Source of the DNA: Desulfobacter curvatus DSM 3379
GTDB taxonomy: Bacteria; Desulfobacterota; Desulfobacteria; Desulfobacterales; Desulfobacteraceae
Direction: 5' to 3'
DNA length: 64,000 nucleotides
Assembly (NCBI RefSeq): GCF_000373985.1
Contig: NZ_KB893024.1
Location: 1 to 64,000 of the forward strand
The notes under the pieces were generated by a model. It was not told where the DNA came from and searched no databases. It was given only the letters and a program-made list of their open reading frames with translations. Position 1 is the stretch's first letter. Each line of letters begins with the position of its first letter. Position numbers and translations under genes: made by a program. This document shows, one piece after another, positions 1-8,002 of the stretch.

Positions 1-164
1 ACAGCTTATTTAAAGACTTTGCTTGCGCCTTGATTTTCACTAAAATTTCATCCGACTGCAACATAGCAATATTTTGATATTGATTTACTGCAACAGATTA
101 CATATTTGGATCCATGGAACATGACAAGAATAGAACTTTCTGAAGTTCCAGGTCCGACCAGTGT

Positions 165-282
165 AACCGGTGGCGATGGCGAAGAGGCCACACCCGTACC
201 CATCTCGAACACGGAAGTTAAGCTCTTTAGCGTCGATGGTACTGCATGGGAGACTATGTGGGAGAGTAGAACGCCGCCGGTT
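165..282 (+). rRNA. rrf: 5S ribosomal RNA
   Basis: The segment carries the conserved bacterial 5S core (CCCATCTCGAACACGGAAGT and GGGAGAGTAGAACGCCGCC). Its ends pair as a terminal stem, AACCGGTGGCG at the 5' end with CGCCGCCGGTT at the 3' end, one G-U pair. The length, about 118 nt, fits the family. It is probably the last gene of an rRNA operon whose 16S and 23S genes lie left of the window. The exact ends are inferred from the terminal stem. Confidence 0.95.
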
Positions 283-290
283 CTTTTTCT

Positions 291-329
291 AAAAGCCCTG
301 ACCAAGGATACCTTGATCAGGGCTTTTTG
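291..329 (+). terminator. Rho-independent terminator of the rRNA operon
   Basis: A 17-bp near-perfect stem (AAAAGCCCTGACCAAGG against CCTTGATCAGGGCTTTT) with a 3-nt loop ends in a T run. It starts 9 nt after the 5S rRNA. Confidence 0.93.
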
Positions 330-359
330 TATTTTACAGATGCAGATCACCTTGTCCAT

Positions 360-391
360 GGGTTCGTCATTCAGAGGGTTCGTCATTCAGA
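360..391 (+). repeat. Perfect 16-bp tandem duplication
   Basis: GGGTTCGTCATTCAGA occurs twice in direct tandem (360-375 and 376-391), just past the rRNA terminator and before the 3' end of the ppx/gppA gene. No function is evident. Confidence 0.85.
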
Positions 392-420
392 GCCATGATG
401 GATTCTCGATTGTTATTTTT

Positions 421-1395
421 TCAGACTATCCTATAATCCGGTCCTTCTATGACTATGGCCTCATCTTGTACCGGTTCAATTGTGGGTGCATGCATGTGTT
501 TTTCCATTGACTTTACCTGCATTCTCTGGTCATGCAAGACCCTGATCATGCCGTCGGCAAGTCCCTGCATGGGGACATGAATTTTTTCACAACGGCCCCA
601 GGTCATGGCTTTAATATAGATCCGCGCCCCTGGGATGATAACGTCTGCCCGGTCAGGTTTTAAATTAAAGCGTTTCATCCGTTCTTCCAGTGCATAATCA
701 GCCAGTTCATCCCGGATTTTTTTTATCTTTTTCAGCTTCACCCATGTGCCGGGACGGCCCTTGGCCAGCTTAAACAGCTTGTTGATGTTGCCGCCACTGC
801 CAATGGCCTCCACAGGCTCGTGCCCCCGGGTGATTTTTTTCAACCAGGATTTCATAATATCCCAATCCTGCTGCCGGGCCCGGTTGTTGAGCAAACGGAT
901 GGTGCCCAAGTTAAAGGAACGGCTGGCCTGGACCCTGCCGTCACAGAATAAAGTGATTTCCGTACTGCCGCCACCCACATCCACAAACAAAGCCGCCTTT
1001 TCCGAGGAGGTCATTATTTTGTGGCGGTTTTGAAAAAGATACCGGGCTTCTTGTCTGCCGTTAATGATTTCAATATCTATACCGGCCTGTTCCTTGATTC
1101 TGCGGCATACCTGTCTGCCGTTTTTGGCGGTCCTCATGGCCGAGGTGGCACAGGCCTTGACGGCTACGGGCTGGTACGCATCAATGAGTTTTGCAAAACC
1201 ATTCATGGTTTTTGTCAGTTTGCAGGCCCGTTCATCCGAGATCACGCCCTGTAAAAAGGCATCCTCACCTAAGCGGATAGGCATGCGCATCCAAGAGATC
1301 TTTTTTACCCTGAGTCCGAACTCTTCTTTCGATACCATGGCTAAAAGCAGGCGCACGGCGTTGGAACCGATGTCTATGGCGGCGTATTTTGTCAT
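421..1395 (-). CDS. Ppx/GppA family phosphatase (exopolyphosphatase / pppGpp phosphohydrolase)
   Basis: The protein (about 324 aa) opens with the actin/hexokinase-fold phosphate-1 motif AAIDIGSNAVRLL and has a second phosphate-binding motif FVDVGGGSTEI near residue 140, as in exopolyphosphatases. The family removes terminal phosphate from polyphosphate or pppGpp. It has only the N-terminal two-lobe phosphatase, without the C-terminal HD domain of long Ppx proteins. Four in-frame ATGs lie at the start and none has a clear Shine-Dalgarno; I chose the one 8 codons inside the longest frame because it places the motif at the usual position. An alternative start is 1419. It is divergent from the RHH/CHAD/ParA/CYTH set, which supports a polyphosphate role. 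Confidence 0.9.
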   Translation of the reverse strand: MTKYAAIDIGSNAVRLLLAMVSKEEFGLRVKKISWMRMPIRLGEDAFLQGVISDERACKLTKTMNGFAKLIDAYQPVAVKACATSAMRTAKNGRQVCRRIKEQAGIDIEIINGRQEARYLFQNRHKIMTSSEKAALFVDVGGGSTEITLFCDGRVQASRSFNLGTIRLLNNRARQQDWDIMKSWLKKITRGHEPVEAIGSGGNINKLFKLAKGRPGTWVKLKKIKKIRDELADYALEERMKRFNLKPDRADVIIPGARIYIKAMTWGRCEKIHVPMQGLADGMIRVLHDQRMQVKSMEKHMHAPTIEPVQDEAIVIEGPDYRIV

Positions 1396-1423
1396 TGAAT
1401 CCATAATAGTTGACATCATAGTT

Positions 1424-1437
1424 TAATGACGTCATTA
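1424..1437. promoter_or_regulatory. Perfect 14-bp palindrome, candidate RHH operator
   Basis: TAATGACGTCATTA is an uninterrupted palindrome in the short divergent gap between the ppx/gppA gene and the ribbon-helix-helix gene at 1475. RHH dimers bind palindromic or direct-repeat half-sites and often regulate their own operon, so autoregulation of both directions is a reasonable inference. No binding data exist here. Confidence 0.4.
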
Positions 1438-1474
1438 TATCAAGGCGTGAAACAAAGATTAACAAGGATCTAAT

Positions 1475-1636
1475 ATGGTAAAAATCAGAAAGGTGAATAC
1501 TTCCCTAAGGCTGGAAAAAAAAGTGCTCAAGGCACTTAAAATTTTGGCCATTGAAAAAGAGACCAGTGTTCAGGCCATTATTGAAAATCTGATCCATGAA
1601 TACATCAAAAAGAATAAGGGAAAATCAGAACAATGA
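1475..1636 (+). CDS. Small ribbon-helix-helix (CopG/Arc-like) DNA-binding protein
   Basis: This 53-aa basic protein begins MVKIRKVNTSLRLEKKVLKA and continues into two helices. The pattern (alternating beta strand KVNTSLRLE, helix VLKALKILAIEKE, then TSVQAIIENLIHEYIKK) is that of ribbon-helix-helix DNA-binding proteins. An AAGGA lies about 7 nt before the ATG. Its stop overlaps the ATG of the CHAD gene (ATGA at 1633-1636), which implies translational coupling. RHH proteins accompany ParA ATPases in plasmid partition (ParG, Omega type) and also serve as antitoxins or simple repressors. No toxin is present, so a repressor or partition adaptor role fits best, by inference. Confidence 0.8.
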   Translation: MVKIRKVNTSLRLEKKVLKALKILAIEKETSVQAIIENLIHEYIKKNKGKSEQ

Positions 1637-3177
1637 ATTTGCCTCCTTCGCAAACTTTTATGCTGCCGACCGGCATAAATCTCGAAAAGATAAATGCCAA
1701 GCTAAAAGATGCAGATATGACCCTTACTGGAAATACCTGTGAGCCGCAAGAGGGAACTCTTCTGGATACATTTGATGCCGCGGTTTACAACTCCGATGCC
1801 CTTTTAATTCAGACGGAGTCCGATTTAATCAGGATCTGCTGGTCAGGTGATATAATGGCACAGACTGCACCGGAATCCGGATGGCAATTTGCCCGGGATC
1901 TTCCCCTGGGGCCTGTCAGGGATCTGCTATTGGATCAGTCCCCTTTGCGGGCGTTTACACCGGCAGGTCAGGTGACCCTTATTCGGGATACATTGCTTCT
2001 TCTGGATGACGAGCAGAAAACCTGCTGCCGCATTGAATCGGTCTCTTTGAATCGTGGGAACAATACCTGGTCCTGGCTTCGGACCCGTCCCATGCGCGGG
2101 TACAACGACAGCCATGCCTTGATCTGCGACATTTTGAAAAAATTGGAAAAACCTGGGCTCCCGGCTGGCGTGCTGAAACTTGAGATCTCGGATTATACAT
2201 CCAAGCCGGTTATTCGTCTGTCTGAAAATGCCCCTGCCAGGAAAAGCCTTTGTGCGATTGTCCAGACTTTTTTGCAGGTGACACGCCGCAACGAACCAGG
2301 ACTGATTGATGATCTGGACACTGAATTTCTTCACCAGTGGCGGGTCAGTCTACGCAAGGTACGTTCCGTGCTTACCTTATTCAAAGGGGTGGTGGCCACA
2401 GAAACCCTTGTTCAGTTGAAGCAGGATTTCAAGGATATTATGCAGGATACCAACCTGATGCGGGACCGGGATGTTTATCTTTTATCCAAGGACGATTATT
2501 TTGCCCTGGTTCCGCCCCAGGCCCACCCGGGCCTTGAGGTCCTTTTCGACCTACTGCAACAGGATCGGAATGAGGCTTTTGGAAAGGTTAAGACCATGCT
2601 TAAATCCAAGAGGTACAAAAAACAGATAAAAGCCATCCAAAAGTTATTTGAGAATCCTAAAGCCTTGCCCAAAGGCCCCAAGGCCGATGCGCCGTCCAAA
2701 GTTTTTGCTGCCGGCCTTATTTTGAAACGATATAAAAAGGTGTGCACGCTTGCCGGCAATATTAGCGATAAGACCCCGGACGAGACCATTCATGCATTGC
2801 GCATCCAGTGCAAAAAGCTGCGGTACCTGATTGAATCGGCCCAGCCTTTATTCGACGACAAACAGGTAAAACGCCTGCTAAAAAATCTTAAAGGGTTACA
2901 GGAGCACCTGGGAAGTTTCAATGACCAATCTGTCCAGCAGGCTACCCTGGCCCAGTGTCTTGACCGTTACCCGGGCACCGGAGCCAACGCCAAGGCCCTG
3001 GCCGAAAGCATCGGGGCGTTGACGGCCATGCTTTACCGCAAACAGTTGGCAGAACGCCGGATGATTATTGAAAATCTGTCCCGGTTTTACAGCCCGGATA
3101 CACAGGGGGCGTTTAATGCTCTGTTTGATTTAAAGAACACAGATAGTAAACAAGACAACACCCAGGTTGATTCATAG
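1633..3177 (+). CDS. CHAD domain protein with a divergent N-terminal domain
   Basis: The 514-aa protein has a CHAD domain over residues about 215-490. Its signature histidine/basic helices are FLHQWRVSLRKVRSVL (near 235) and IHALRIQCKKLRYLIES (near 390). CHAD domains bind polyphosphate and target proteins to polyphosphate granules. The N-terminal 200 residues sit where a CYTH domain is found in CYTH-CHAD proteins but lack the ExExK motif; a complete CYTH protein is encoded separately three genes on. Translation is coupled to the RHH gene by ATGA overlap, and the ParA gene starts 14 nt downstream. Polyphosphate binding follows from the family; a structural role at granules is inferred. Confidence 0.9.
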   Translation: MNLPPSQTFMLPTGINLEKINAKLKDADMTLTGNTCEPQEGTLLDTFDAAVYNSDALLIQTESDLIRICWSGDIMAQTAPESGWQFARDLPLGPVRDLLLDQSPLRAFTPAGQVTLIRDTLLLLDDEQKTCCRIESVSLNRGNNTWSWLRTRPMRGYNDSHALICDILKKLEKPGLPAGVLKLEISDYTSKPVIRLSENAPARKSLCAIVQTFLQVTRRNEPGLIDDLDTEFLHQWRVSLRKVRSVLTLFKGVVATETLVQLKQDFKDIMQDTNLMRDRDVYLLSKDDYFALVPPQAHPGLEVLFDLLQQDRNEAFGKVKTMLKSKRYKKQIKAIQKLFENPKALPKGPKADAPSKVFAAGLILKRYKKVCTLAGNISDKTPDETIHALRIQCKKLRYLIESAQPLFDDKQVKRLLKNLKGLQEHLGSFNDQSVQQATLAQCLDRYPGTGANAKALAESIGALTAMLYRKQLAERRMIIENLSRFYSPDTQGAFNALFDLKNTDSKQDNTQVDS

Positions 3178-3191
3178 GGAGATAAAGATTT

Positions 3192-3926
3192 ATGAAACTT
3201 ATTGCCTGTTATTCCAACAAAGGCGGAGTGGGAAAAACCGCTGCTTCGGTCAACCTGGCATATGCCAGTGCATTAAGCGGCAATCGGACACTTTTGTGCG
3301 ACCTTGATCCCCAGGGAGCCTCAGGATTTTATTTCCGTGTGAAGCCATCCGAAAAATTGAAAAATAATACTTTTTTTGAAGATACGAAAAAATTTGCAAA
3401 TGCCATCAGAGCAAGCGATTTTCACAATTTGGATCTTTTGCCGGCCAATATGAGCTTCAGGGATTTTGATATTTTTTTATCCCGGATGAAAAAGAGCCGC
3501 TCCAGGCTGAACAAGGCGTTGAAACCGGTTGATGGCGAATATGACATTGTTCTACTGGACTGCCCCCCCAATATCTCTCTGCTTTCGGAAAATGTTTTCA
3601 AGGTGGCAGACCGCATTGTGGTGCCGGTGATCCCCACCACCCTGTCCCAAAGAACCCTTGAACAACTGTATGTGTTTTTTAAAAAACAGGGTTATCAGTC
3701 ATCCAAAATCTTTCCGTTTTTTTCCATGGTCCAGCAGAGCAAATCCCTGCACCTTGAGACCATGGAAGAGATCCGGGCCGGCAATAAACAGGTGATGAAC
3801 TCCTGGATACCTTTTTCTACACATATCGAGCGCATGGGTGTTCACAGGGCACCGGCCCTGTCCTATGCCGGAAAGGAAGCGGCTGTGGCAGCCTATTCAC
3901 AATTGTGGCAGGAAGTTCAAAATTAA
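3192..3926 (+). CDS. ParA/MinD-type partition ATPase
   Basis: The 244-aa protein has the deviant Walker A motif KGGVGKT at residues 10-16, a Walker A' region LLCDLDPQG near 34-42 and Walker B VLLDCPP near 115. This is a complete ParA fold without an N-terminal HTH, as in small ParA/Soj-like and cargo-positioning (McdA-like) ATPases. No ParB gene or parS-like repeats are near; the partners in the operon are an RHH protein, a CHAD protein and a CYTH protein. An orphan ParA in such a setting would be expected to position a cargo on the nucleoid; polyphosphate granules are the natural candidate here, by inference. Confidence 0.92.
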   Translation: MKLIACYSNKGGVGKTAASVNLAYASALSGNRTLLCDLDPQGASGFYFRVKPSEKLKNNTFFEDTKKFANAIRASDFHNLDLLPANMSFRDFDIFLSRMKKSRSRLNKALKPVDGEYDIVLLDCPPNISLLSENVFKVADRIVVPVIPTTLSQRTLEQLYVFFKKQGYQSSKIFPFFSMVQQSKSLHLETMEEIRAGNKQVMNSWIPFSTHIERMGVHRAPALSYAGKEAAVAAYSQLWQEVQN

Positions 3927-3940
3927 GGGAACAGCGTACA

Positions 3941-4405
3941 ATGAAAGAAATAGAACGAAAGTTCCTGCTGCCAAAGATGCCGGAAATTGTTTTGCAGTCA
4001 ACCACCTGTATTCGGCAGGGCTATATTTCCAAATCCCGGGATTCTGTTGAGATCAGGCTTCGCCAGAAAGGTGATGCATTTTTCATGACCTTTAAACGGG
4101 GACAGGGTCTTATCCGGGACGAAGCGGAAATCAGGATTGATGAAGCGGACTTCAATTATCTGTGGCCGTTGACCCAGGGCCGGCAGGTGGAAAAGCAACG
4201 GTCCAAAGTCGTTCTTGATAGCGGCTTCACTGCAGAGATTGATGAATTTTCAGGTGCTCTTGCAGGCCTTTTTTTATGTGAGGTGGAATTCGGTGACCAG
4301 GAGCAAGCCGGGGCGTTTGTTCCGCCCCAATGGTTTGGGGCGGAAGTGACTGAAGATGCTCAGTATAAAAATAAAAGCCTTGCCGAAAACGGTATTCCCG
4401 ATTAA
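3941..4405 (+). CDS. CYTH domain protein (triphosphate tunnel metalloenzyme)
   Basis: The 154-aa protein begins MKEIERKFLL, giving the diagnostic ExExK motif (E-I-E-R-K) that coordinates metal and triphosphate in the tunnel fold. Basic and acidic strands follow (EIRLRQKGDAFFMTFKRG, EAEIRIDEADF), as in bacterial inorganic triphosphatases. I chose this ATG over an upstream in-frame ATG at 3905 because the motif belongs at the N terminus and AAGGGA precedes it. It follows the ParA gene by 14 nt. Family members cleave tripolyphosphate or bind it; substrate here is not known. Confidence 0.88.
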   Translation: MKEIERKFLLPKMPEIVLQSTTCIRQGYISKSRDSVEIRLRQKGDAFFMTFKRGQGLIRDEAEIRIDEADFNYLWPLTQGRQVEKQRSKVVLDSGFTAEIDEFSGALAGLFLCEVEFGDQEQAGAFVPPQWFGAEVTEDAQYKNKSLAENGIPD

Positions 4406-4551
4406 GAAAACGACATTAGGGTACCACGCACATTGTAGGATTCCTCAAATTTTTTTGAGCCTGCTTTTTTGAAATAAGCTTCTGCCGTCTGACTTCTGGC
4501 CGAATTATGAGCGCAAACAAATAAAACATTTTTCTTCATCTTGATATCCAT
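4402..4551 (-). pseudogene. ArsC / low-molecular-weight phosphatase remnant
   Basis: The reading frame encodes KKNVLFVCAHNSARSQTAEA, the P-loop (C-x5-R-S) and first helix of LMW-phosphatase-type arsenate reductases, and then stops after about 50 residues where the family has about 130. The catalytic aspartate region and later cysteines are missing. It overlaps the end of the convergent CYTH gene. It is flanked by a 17-bp direct repeat (4426-4442 and 5151-5167), so it is probably a deletion scar. Confidence 0.7.
4426..4442 (+). repeat. 17-bp direct repeat, copy 1
   Basis: ACGCACATTGTAGGATT occurs here and again exactly at 5151-5167. The two copies bracket the ArsC remnant and a small unknown gene. 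Confidence 0.8.
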
Positions 4552-4562
4552 TATAAATTTCC

Positions 4563-4602
4563 ATATTCCAGGAATCGTCCGGCACAGATTGATTATGGTG
4601 TC
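4563..4602 (-). repeat. About 40-bp dispersed repeat, copy 1
   Basis: The sequence around GGCACAGATTG resembles 7824-7863, with about 33 of 40 positions matching and the shared core CGTCCGGCACA. Read on the minus strand both copies encode a similar peptide (NLCRTIP here, NLCRTVP there), so they may derive from a lost coding sequence. Confidence 0.5.
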
Positions 4603-4610
4603 CCTGTTTT

Positions 4611-4802
4611 TCAAGGTTCGAACGGGTATTCCTGTAGCCAATCTTTCTGGCCCAAAAGCTGCAACGATGATTCATAGCCAATGACGATGCAATGCAGCAG
4701 GGGTTTTTCTTTTTTGTCGGCTGTCTTCAATTCAGTCAGCCGCTCAAGGTACCGGTCCTTCAATTGCTCAATTACCCAGTCAATATCCACTTCATGCTCC
4801 AT
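4611..4802 (-). CDS. Small hypothetical protein
   Basis: The frame encodes 63 residues beginning MEHEVDIDWVIEQLKDRYLE, amphipathic and acidic, with no family I recognise. A run of G preceded by GAA ends 5 nt before the ATG and would serve as ribosome-binding site. It lies upstream of the ArsC remnant on the same strand and may be part of the same decayed unit. Confidence 0.45.
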   Translation of the reverse strand: MEHEVDIDWVIEQLKDRYLERLTELKTADKKEKPLLHCIVIGYESSLQLLGQKDWLQEYPFEP

Positions 4803-5267
4803 TTTACCCCCCCCTTCTATGGTCATTAAGGATAAGTTTACTAACGGATCTTTATCAATCGATAGGTAATATGTAACAGAGGGCGCGTTCTATTTATTAT
4901 AATTTGGAAAATATGAACAGCACCAAAGTTATGGGGAAAACGCTAAAAGATACCACTCAATTGATGGTCAAGTCCGGTCCTCCCTATAGCGTTAAAAAAG
5001 GTCAAATCCAATCCTTTTAGATCTTCCATGCTTATTAATTATATGAGTTGTGTTAGAAGAGTATTAGGATGTGCATCAAGTGAAAAAACGCTCCATGTTC
5101 CGGCGGCTGGAAATGGTCGACAGTCTCCTATACCAGCCTGCTGAAAATTGACGCACATTGTAGGATTACTTTATAACGGTCACTGACTCCTTGGTCTTTG
5201 ACCGTGGTTCGGATCACAACGAATATTGAAACATCTCTGTAGGTTACAGAGAGTTTCTTATAAAGGC
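4803..5267. other. Intergenic interval without a convincing gene
   Basis: Only short open frames are present (for example 4913-5020, 35 codons, no family). The second copy of the 17-bp repeat ACGCACATTGTAGGATT lies at 5151-5167. The rest looks like decayed sequence 3' of the first ppk1 gene. Confidence 0.5.
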
Positions 5268-7457
5268 TTATTTCTTCTGTAACGCGGACTTCCCTTTTTT
5301 TACCACCATTCGGTGTGTCGTTTTCAGCCTCTTTTCCGCATTTTTAATTAGCTGCTCAAAGGAACTGCGCGCATCTTCACCCTGTTTCGGCTTCAGTTGA
5401 ACATAGCTGCCGTCACTTTGCATTTCCCAGCAACTGTGCCTGTCGTTCAGCTGGATATCAAGCATCTCCCGCAATAAGGCCTGCAGGCGTGGAGATTCAA
5501 CAGGCGCGCAGACCTCGACCCGGCTCTCAAGGTTTCGTTTCATCAGGTCGGCCGAAGCTATAAAGTATTCTTCCTTACCATCATTGCGAAAGTAAAAAAT
5601 TCTTGAATGCTCCAGAAACCGGCCGACGATGGAAATAACGCGAACATTTTCAGAGAGTCCTGGAATGCCTGGCCGCAACCGACATGAATCACGGACGATG
5701 AGATCAATGTGAACGCCGGCCTGAGATGCCTTGTACAGTGCAGTGGTGATATCTTTGTCCTCAAGGGCATTTGTTTTTAATTGGATTAGCCCTTTCTTAC
5801 CTTCAGCCTGCAACTTGCTCTCCCGGTCAATCTTCTCCAATAACTTTTTTTTCAAAATATAGGGGCAGGGTAAAAGCTTCTTGTACTTACGGGCGACCGT
5901 ATATCCGGTCGTCAGATAATTGAATAGCTTCGTGAGGTCGGAACCGATGACTGAATCACAGGTAAAGAGACCAAGGTCGCTGTATCCCCGGGCAGTACCG
6001 GCATGATAGTTGCCGGTTCCTATATGGGCGTAGCGATGCAAACCGTCAAAATCCTTGCGTACCACAAAGATAACTTTTGAGTGGGTTTTCAAGTCCACAA
6101 CCCCGTAGGTCACATGGATACCCACCTCTTCCAGGGATCTGGCCCAGCGGATGTTGGCCGACTCATCGAAACGAGCCTTCAGTTCCACAACCACGGCGAC
6201 CTGCTTACCGTTCTGGGCTGCGTCAATCAGGTACTGTATGACTCTGGATTGCTCGGCTGTCCGGTATAGTGTCATTTTAACGGCTAGAACTTTGGGGTCC
6301 CGACTGGCCTCCTTTATAAACCGTTCCACTGAGGTATCAAACGATTCGTATGGATGCTGCAAGAGAATGGACCCTTTTTCCTTTATGATATGAAAGATAT
6401 TAGGATCCTCTTCAAGCAGCTCCGGATGATCGACGGGTTGATGAAGCGGAAAGTGCAAATCCTGCCGGTCAAGTCCGGCAATGTCCATCAGGTGCCTCTT
6501 CGCCATGATTCCCTCAACTTCGAAAACATCCTTTTCTTCATCAATGTTGAGTTCTGCGGCCAGCATGCCTCGTAGAGGCATGCTCATATTCGGGTTCACC
6601 TCAAGCCGGACGATTTCAGCAAATTTTCTGTCGCGGAGGGCGGATTCGATCATAGACAGGAGATCGTTAGCCTGCTCCTGGTCTCGTTCAGTAATGGCAT
6701 TCCTGGTCACCCGGAAGAAATCACACGATTCAATAACCATACCTGGGAAAAGCAAGTCAAGGTTGTTGGCGATAACATCCTCTATCGGTACATATAAGTC
6801 TTCTTCGCCAATCTTTATAAACCGCGGAGAGAGCCCGGAGTCGACCGGAACCTTGATTCTGTTGAGGTACGCGTGCTCCGTATTTGGATAGCTTACCTTG
6901 ACCAGAAGATTCAAAGATAGGTTGGAGATAAAAGGAAACGGATGCGCCGGATCCATTCCTTGGGGCGTTAGGAGTGGATATACATTATCGAAAAAAAACA
7001 TGTTGGCAAATGTCTTCTGCTCTTTTGTCAATTGGTCGTAGCCGATAAGAATAATGCCCTCTTCAGCGAGCAGTGTCTTTAACTCCACTTCCAACATTTG
7101 GTTCTGTTTTAAGATGTCCTGAACAACAATATGGCAGTCATCAATCTGCTCCTGCGGTGTCCGCCCGTCGACACTCAGCTTTTTGACCCCGGCCCCTACC
7201 AGTTGTTTGAGCCCACCGATACGTTTCATGAAAAATTCATCAAGATTCGAACCAACGATTGAGAGAAAGAAGACCCGCTCCAGAAGGGGGTTACGTGAAT
7301 CCTGCCCTTCATGGAGGACCCGGCGGTTGAATTCCAGCCAGGTCAGTTCTCTGTTCAGGAACCATTTCGGAGATTTCAGGTCAAAGTCCGTGGAAATTTG
7401 TTGTTTCGCCTGAGTCGGGTGATGTTCTATTAAATTCTTCTGTTCATCAAGGGACAT
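5268..7457 (-). CDS. ppk1: Polyphosphate kinase 1 (first copy)
   Basis: The 729-aa protein has the full PPK1 layout: N-terminal domain starting FLNRELTWLEFNRRVL, middle domain, and two phospholipase-D-like C domains. The motif LKTHSK (His459) and the motif LEHSRI carry the two conserved active-site histidines, and YAHIGTGNYH and FIASADLMKRNL are also family hallmarks. It reversibly polymerises ATP gamma-phosphate into polyphosphate. The ATG at 7457 is preferred over an in-frame TTG four codons upstream because GGAGAA sits 5 nt before it. A second, different ppk1 lies at 10147-12339. Two copies of a structured repeat lie directly upstream. Confidence 0.96.
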   Translation of the reverse strand: MSLDEQKNLIEHHPTQAKQQISTDFDLKSPKWFLNRELTWLEFNRRVLHEGQDSRNPLLERVFFLSIVGSNLDEFFMKRIGGLKQLVGAGVKKLSVDGRTPQEQIDDCHIVVQDILKQNQMLEVELKTLLAEEGIILIGYDQLTKEQKTFANMFFFDNVYPLLTPQGMDPAHPFPFISNLSLNLLVKVSYPNTEHAYLNRIKVPVDSGLSPRFIKIGEEDLYVPIEDVIANNLDLLFPGMVIESCDFFRVTRNAITERDQEQANDLLSMIESALRDRKFAEIVRLEVNPNMSMPLRGMLAAELNIDEEKDVFEVEGIMAKRHLMDIAGLDRQDLHFPLHQPVDHPELLEEDPNIFHIIKEKGSILLQHPYESFDTSVERFIKEASRDPKVLAVKMTLYRTAEQSRVIQYLIDAAQNGKQVAVVVELKARFDESANIRWARSLEEVGIHVTYGVVDLKTHSKVIFVVRKDFDGLHRYAHIGTGNYHAGTARGYSDLGLFTCDSVIGSDLTKLFNYLTTGYTVARKYKKLLPCPYILKKKLLEKIDRESKLQAEGKKGLIQLKTNALEDKDITTALYKASQAGVHIDLIVRDSCRLRPGIPGLSENVRVISIVGRFLEHSRIFYFRNDGKEEYFIASADLMKRNLESRVEVCAPVESPRLQALLREMLDIQLNDRHSCWEMQSDGSYVQLKPKQGEDARSSFEQLIKNAEKRLKTTHRMVVKKGKSALQKK

Positions 7458-7530
7458 GATGTTCTCCAAATTATTTTACCCCAACACTACAAAATATTAT
7501 ATCAGATTTGCTCACATAGTTCTATTTTTA

Positions 7531-7622
7531 TAAGAAAGTCCCCATAAGATACTGAAATACTTTCTTACTTTGTTGTGGGCTGCACCTCGGTGTTGACATG
7601 TCAGGTCAGCCCATGGCTGTTA
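7531..7622 (+). repeat. Two-hairpin intergenic element, copy A
   Basis: The first stem is TAAGAAAGT (7531-7539) with ACTTTCTTA (7559-7567). The linker TTTGTTGTGGG follows. The second stem is GGGCTG (7577-7582) with CAGCCC (7607-7612). The strand CAGCC can alternatively pair with GGCTG at 7615-7619. The usual loop TGATAGACCAG is altered to TTGACATGTCAG here. It is in tandem with copy B. Confidence 0.75.
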
Positions 7623-7720
7623 TAAGAAAGATCTGTGTAACCAAAACAGATCTTTCAACTTTCGTTGTGGGCCGAAGTCTGGGTGTAGATAGACCAAGGA
7701 CGGCCCGTGGCCGTTTTATG
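7623..7720 (+). repeat. Two-hairpin intergenic element, copy B
   Basis: The first stem is a perfect 11-bp GAAAGATCTGT / ACAGATCTTTC (7626-7636, 7646-7656). The linker TTCGTTGTGGG follows. The second stem is GGGCCG (7669-7674) with CGGCCC (7701-7706), loop containing GATAGACCA. The alternative pairing is CGGCC with GGCCG (7709-7713). Stem bases differ from copy A but pairing is kept. Confidence 0.8.
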
Positions 7721-7823
7721 AAGGTCCCCACGCTGTTAATGAACGTGATCAATAACCTGAAGCAATATAAACTAAGAATATAAGAATTGTGTTAGCGGCA
7801 CATCCCGCATATCTGAGAGTTTA

Positions 7824-7863
7824 TATTTCAGGAACCGTCCGGCACAAATTGTTCATGGCGTCC
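7824..7863 (-). repeat. About 40-bp dispersed repeat, copy 2
   Basis: This is the second member of the pair described at 4563-4602, sharing CGTCCGGCACA and flanking bases. It lies just before the truncated glycerophosphodiesterase. Confidence 0.5.
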
Positions 7864-8002
7864 TGCCGAAAGTCGCCCATATTGTTGTCAGAAGCCAAGC
7901 AGCAGCTCATTGGGATGTCCCCCCGGTCAAATTACTGAGCATGTTGTATATGCCCGCCTTTTACTGACGCTTACTTGATCCCAGGTAATAAAAAGTTAAT
8001 AG

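Noticed and set aside
7598..7783. 61-codon open frame upstream of the first ppk1
   Set aside because: It is made almost wholly of the tandem structured repeats A and B.
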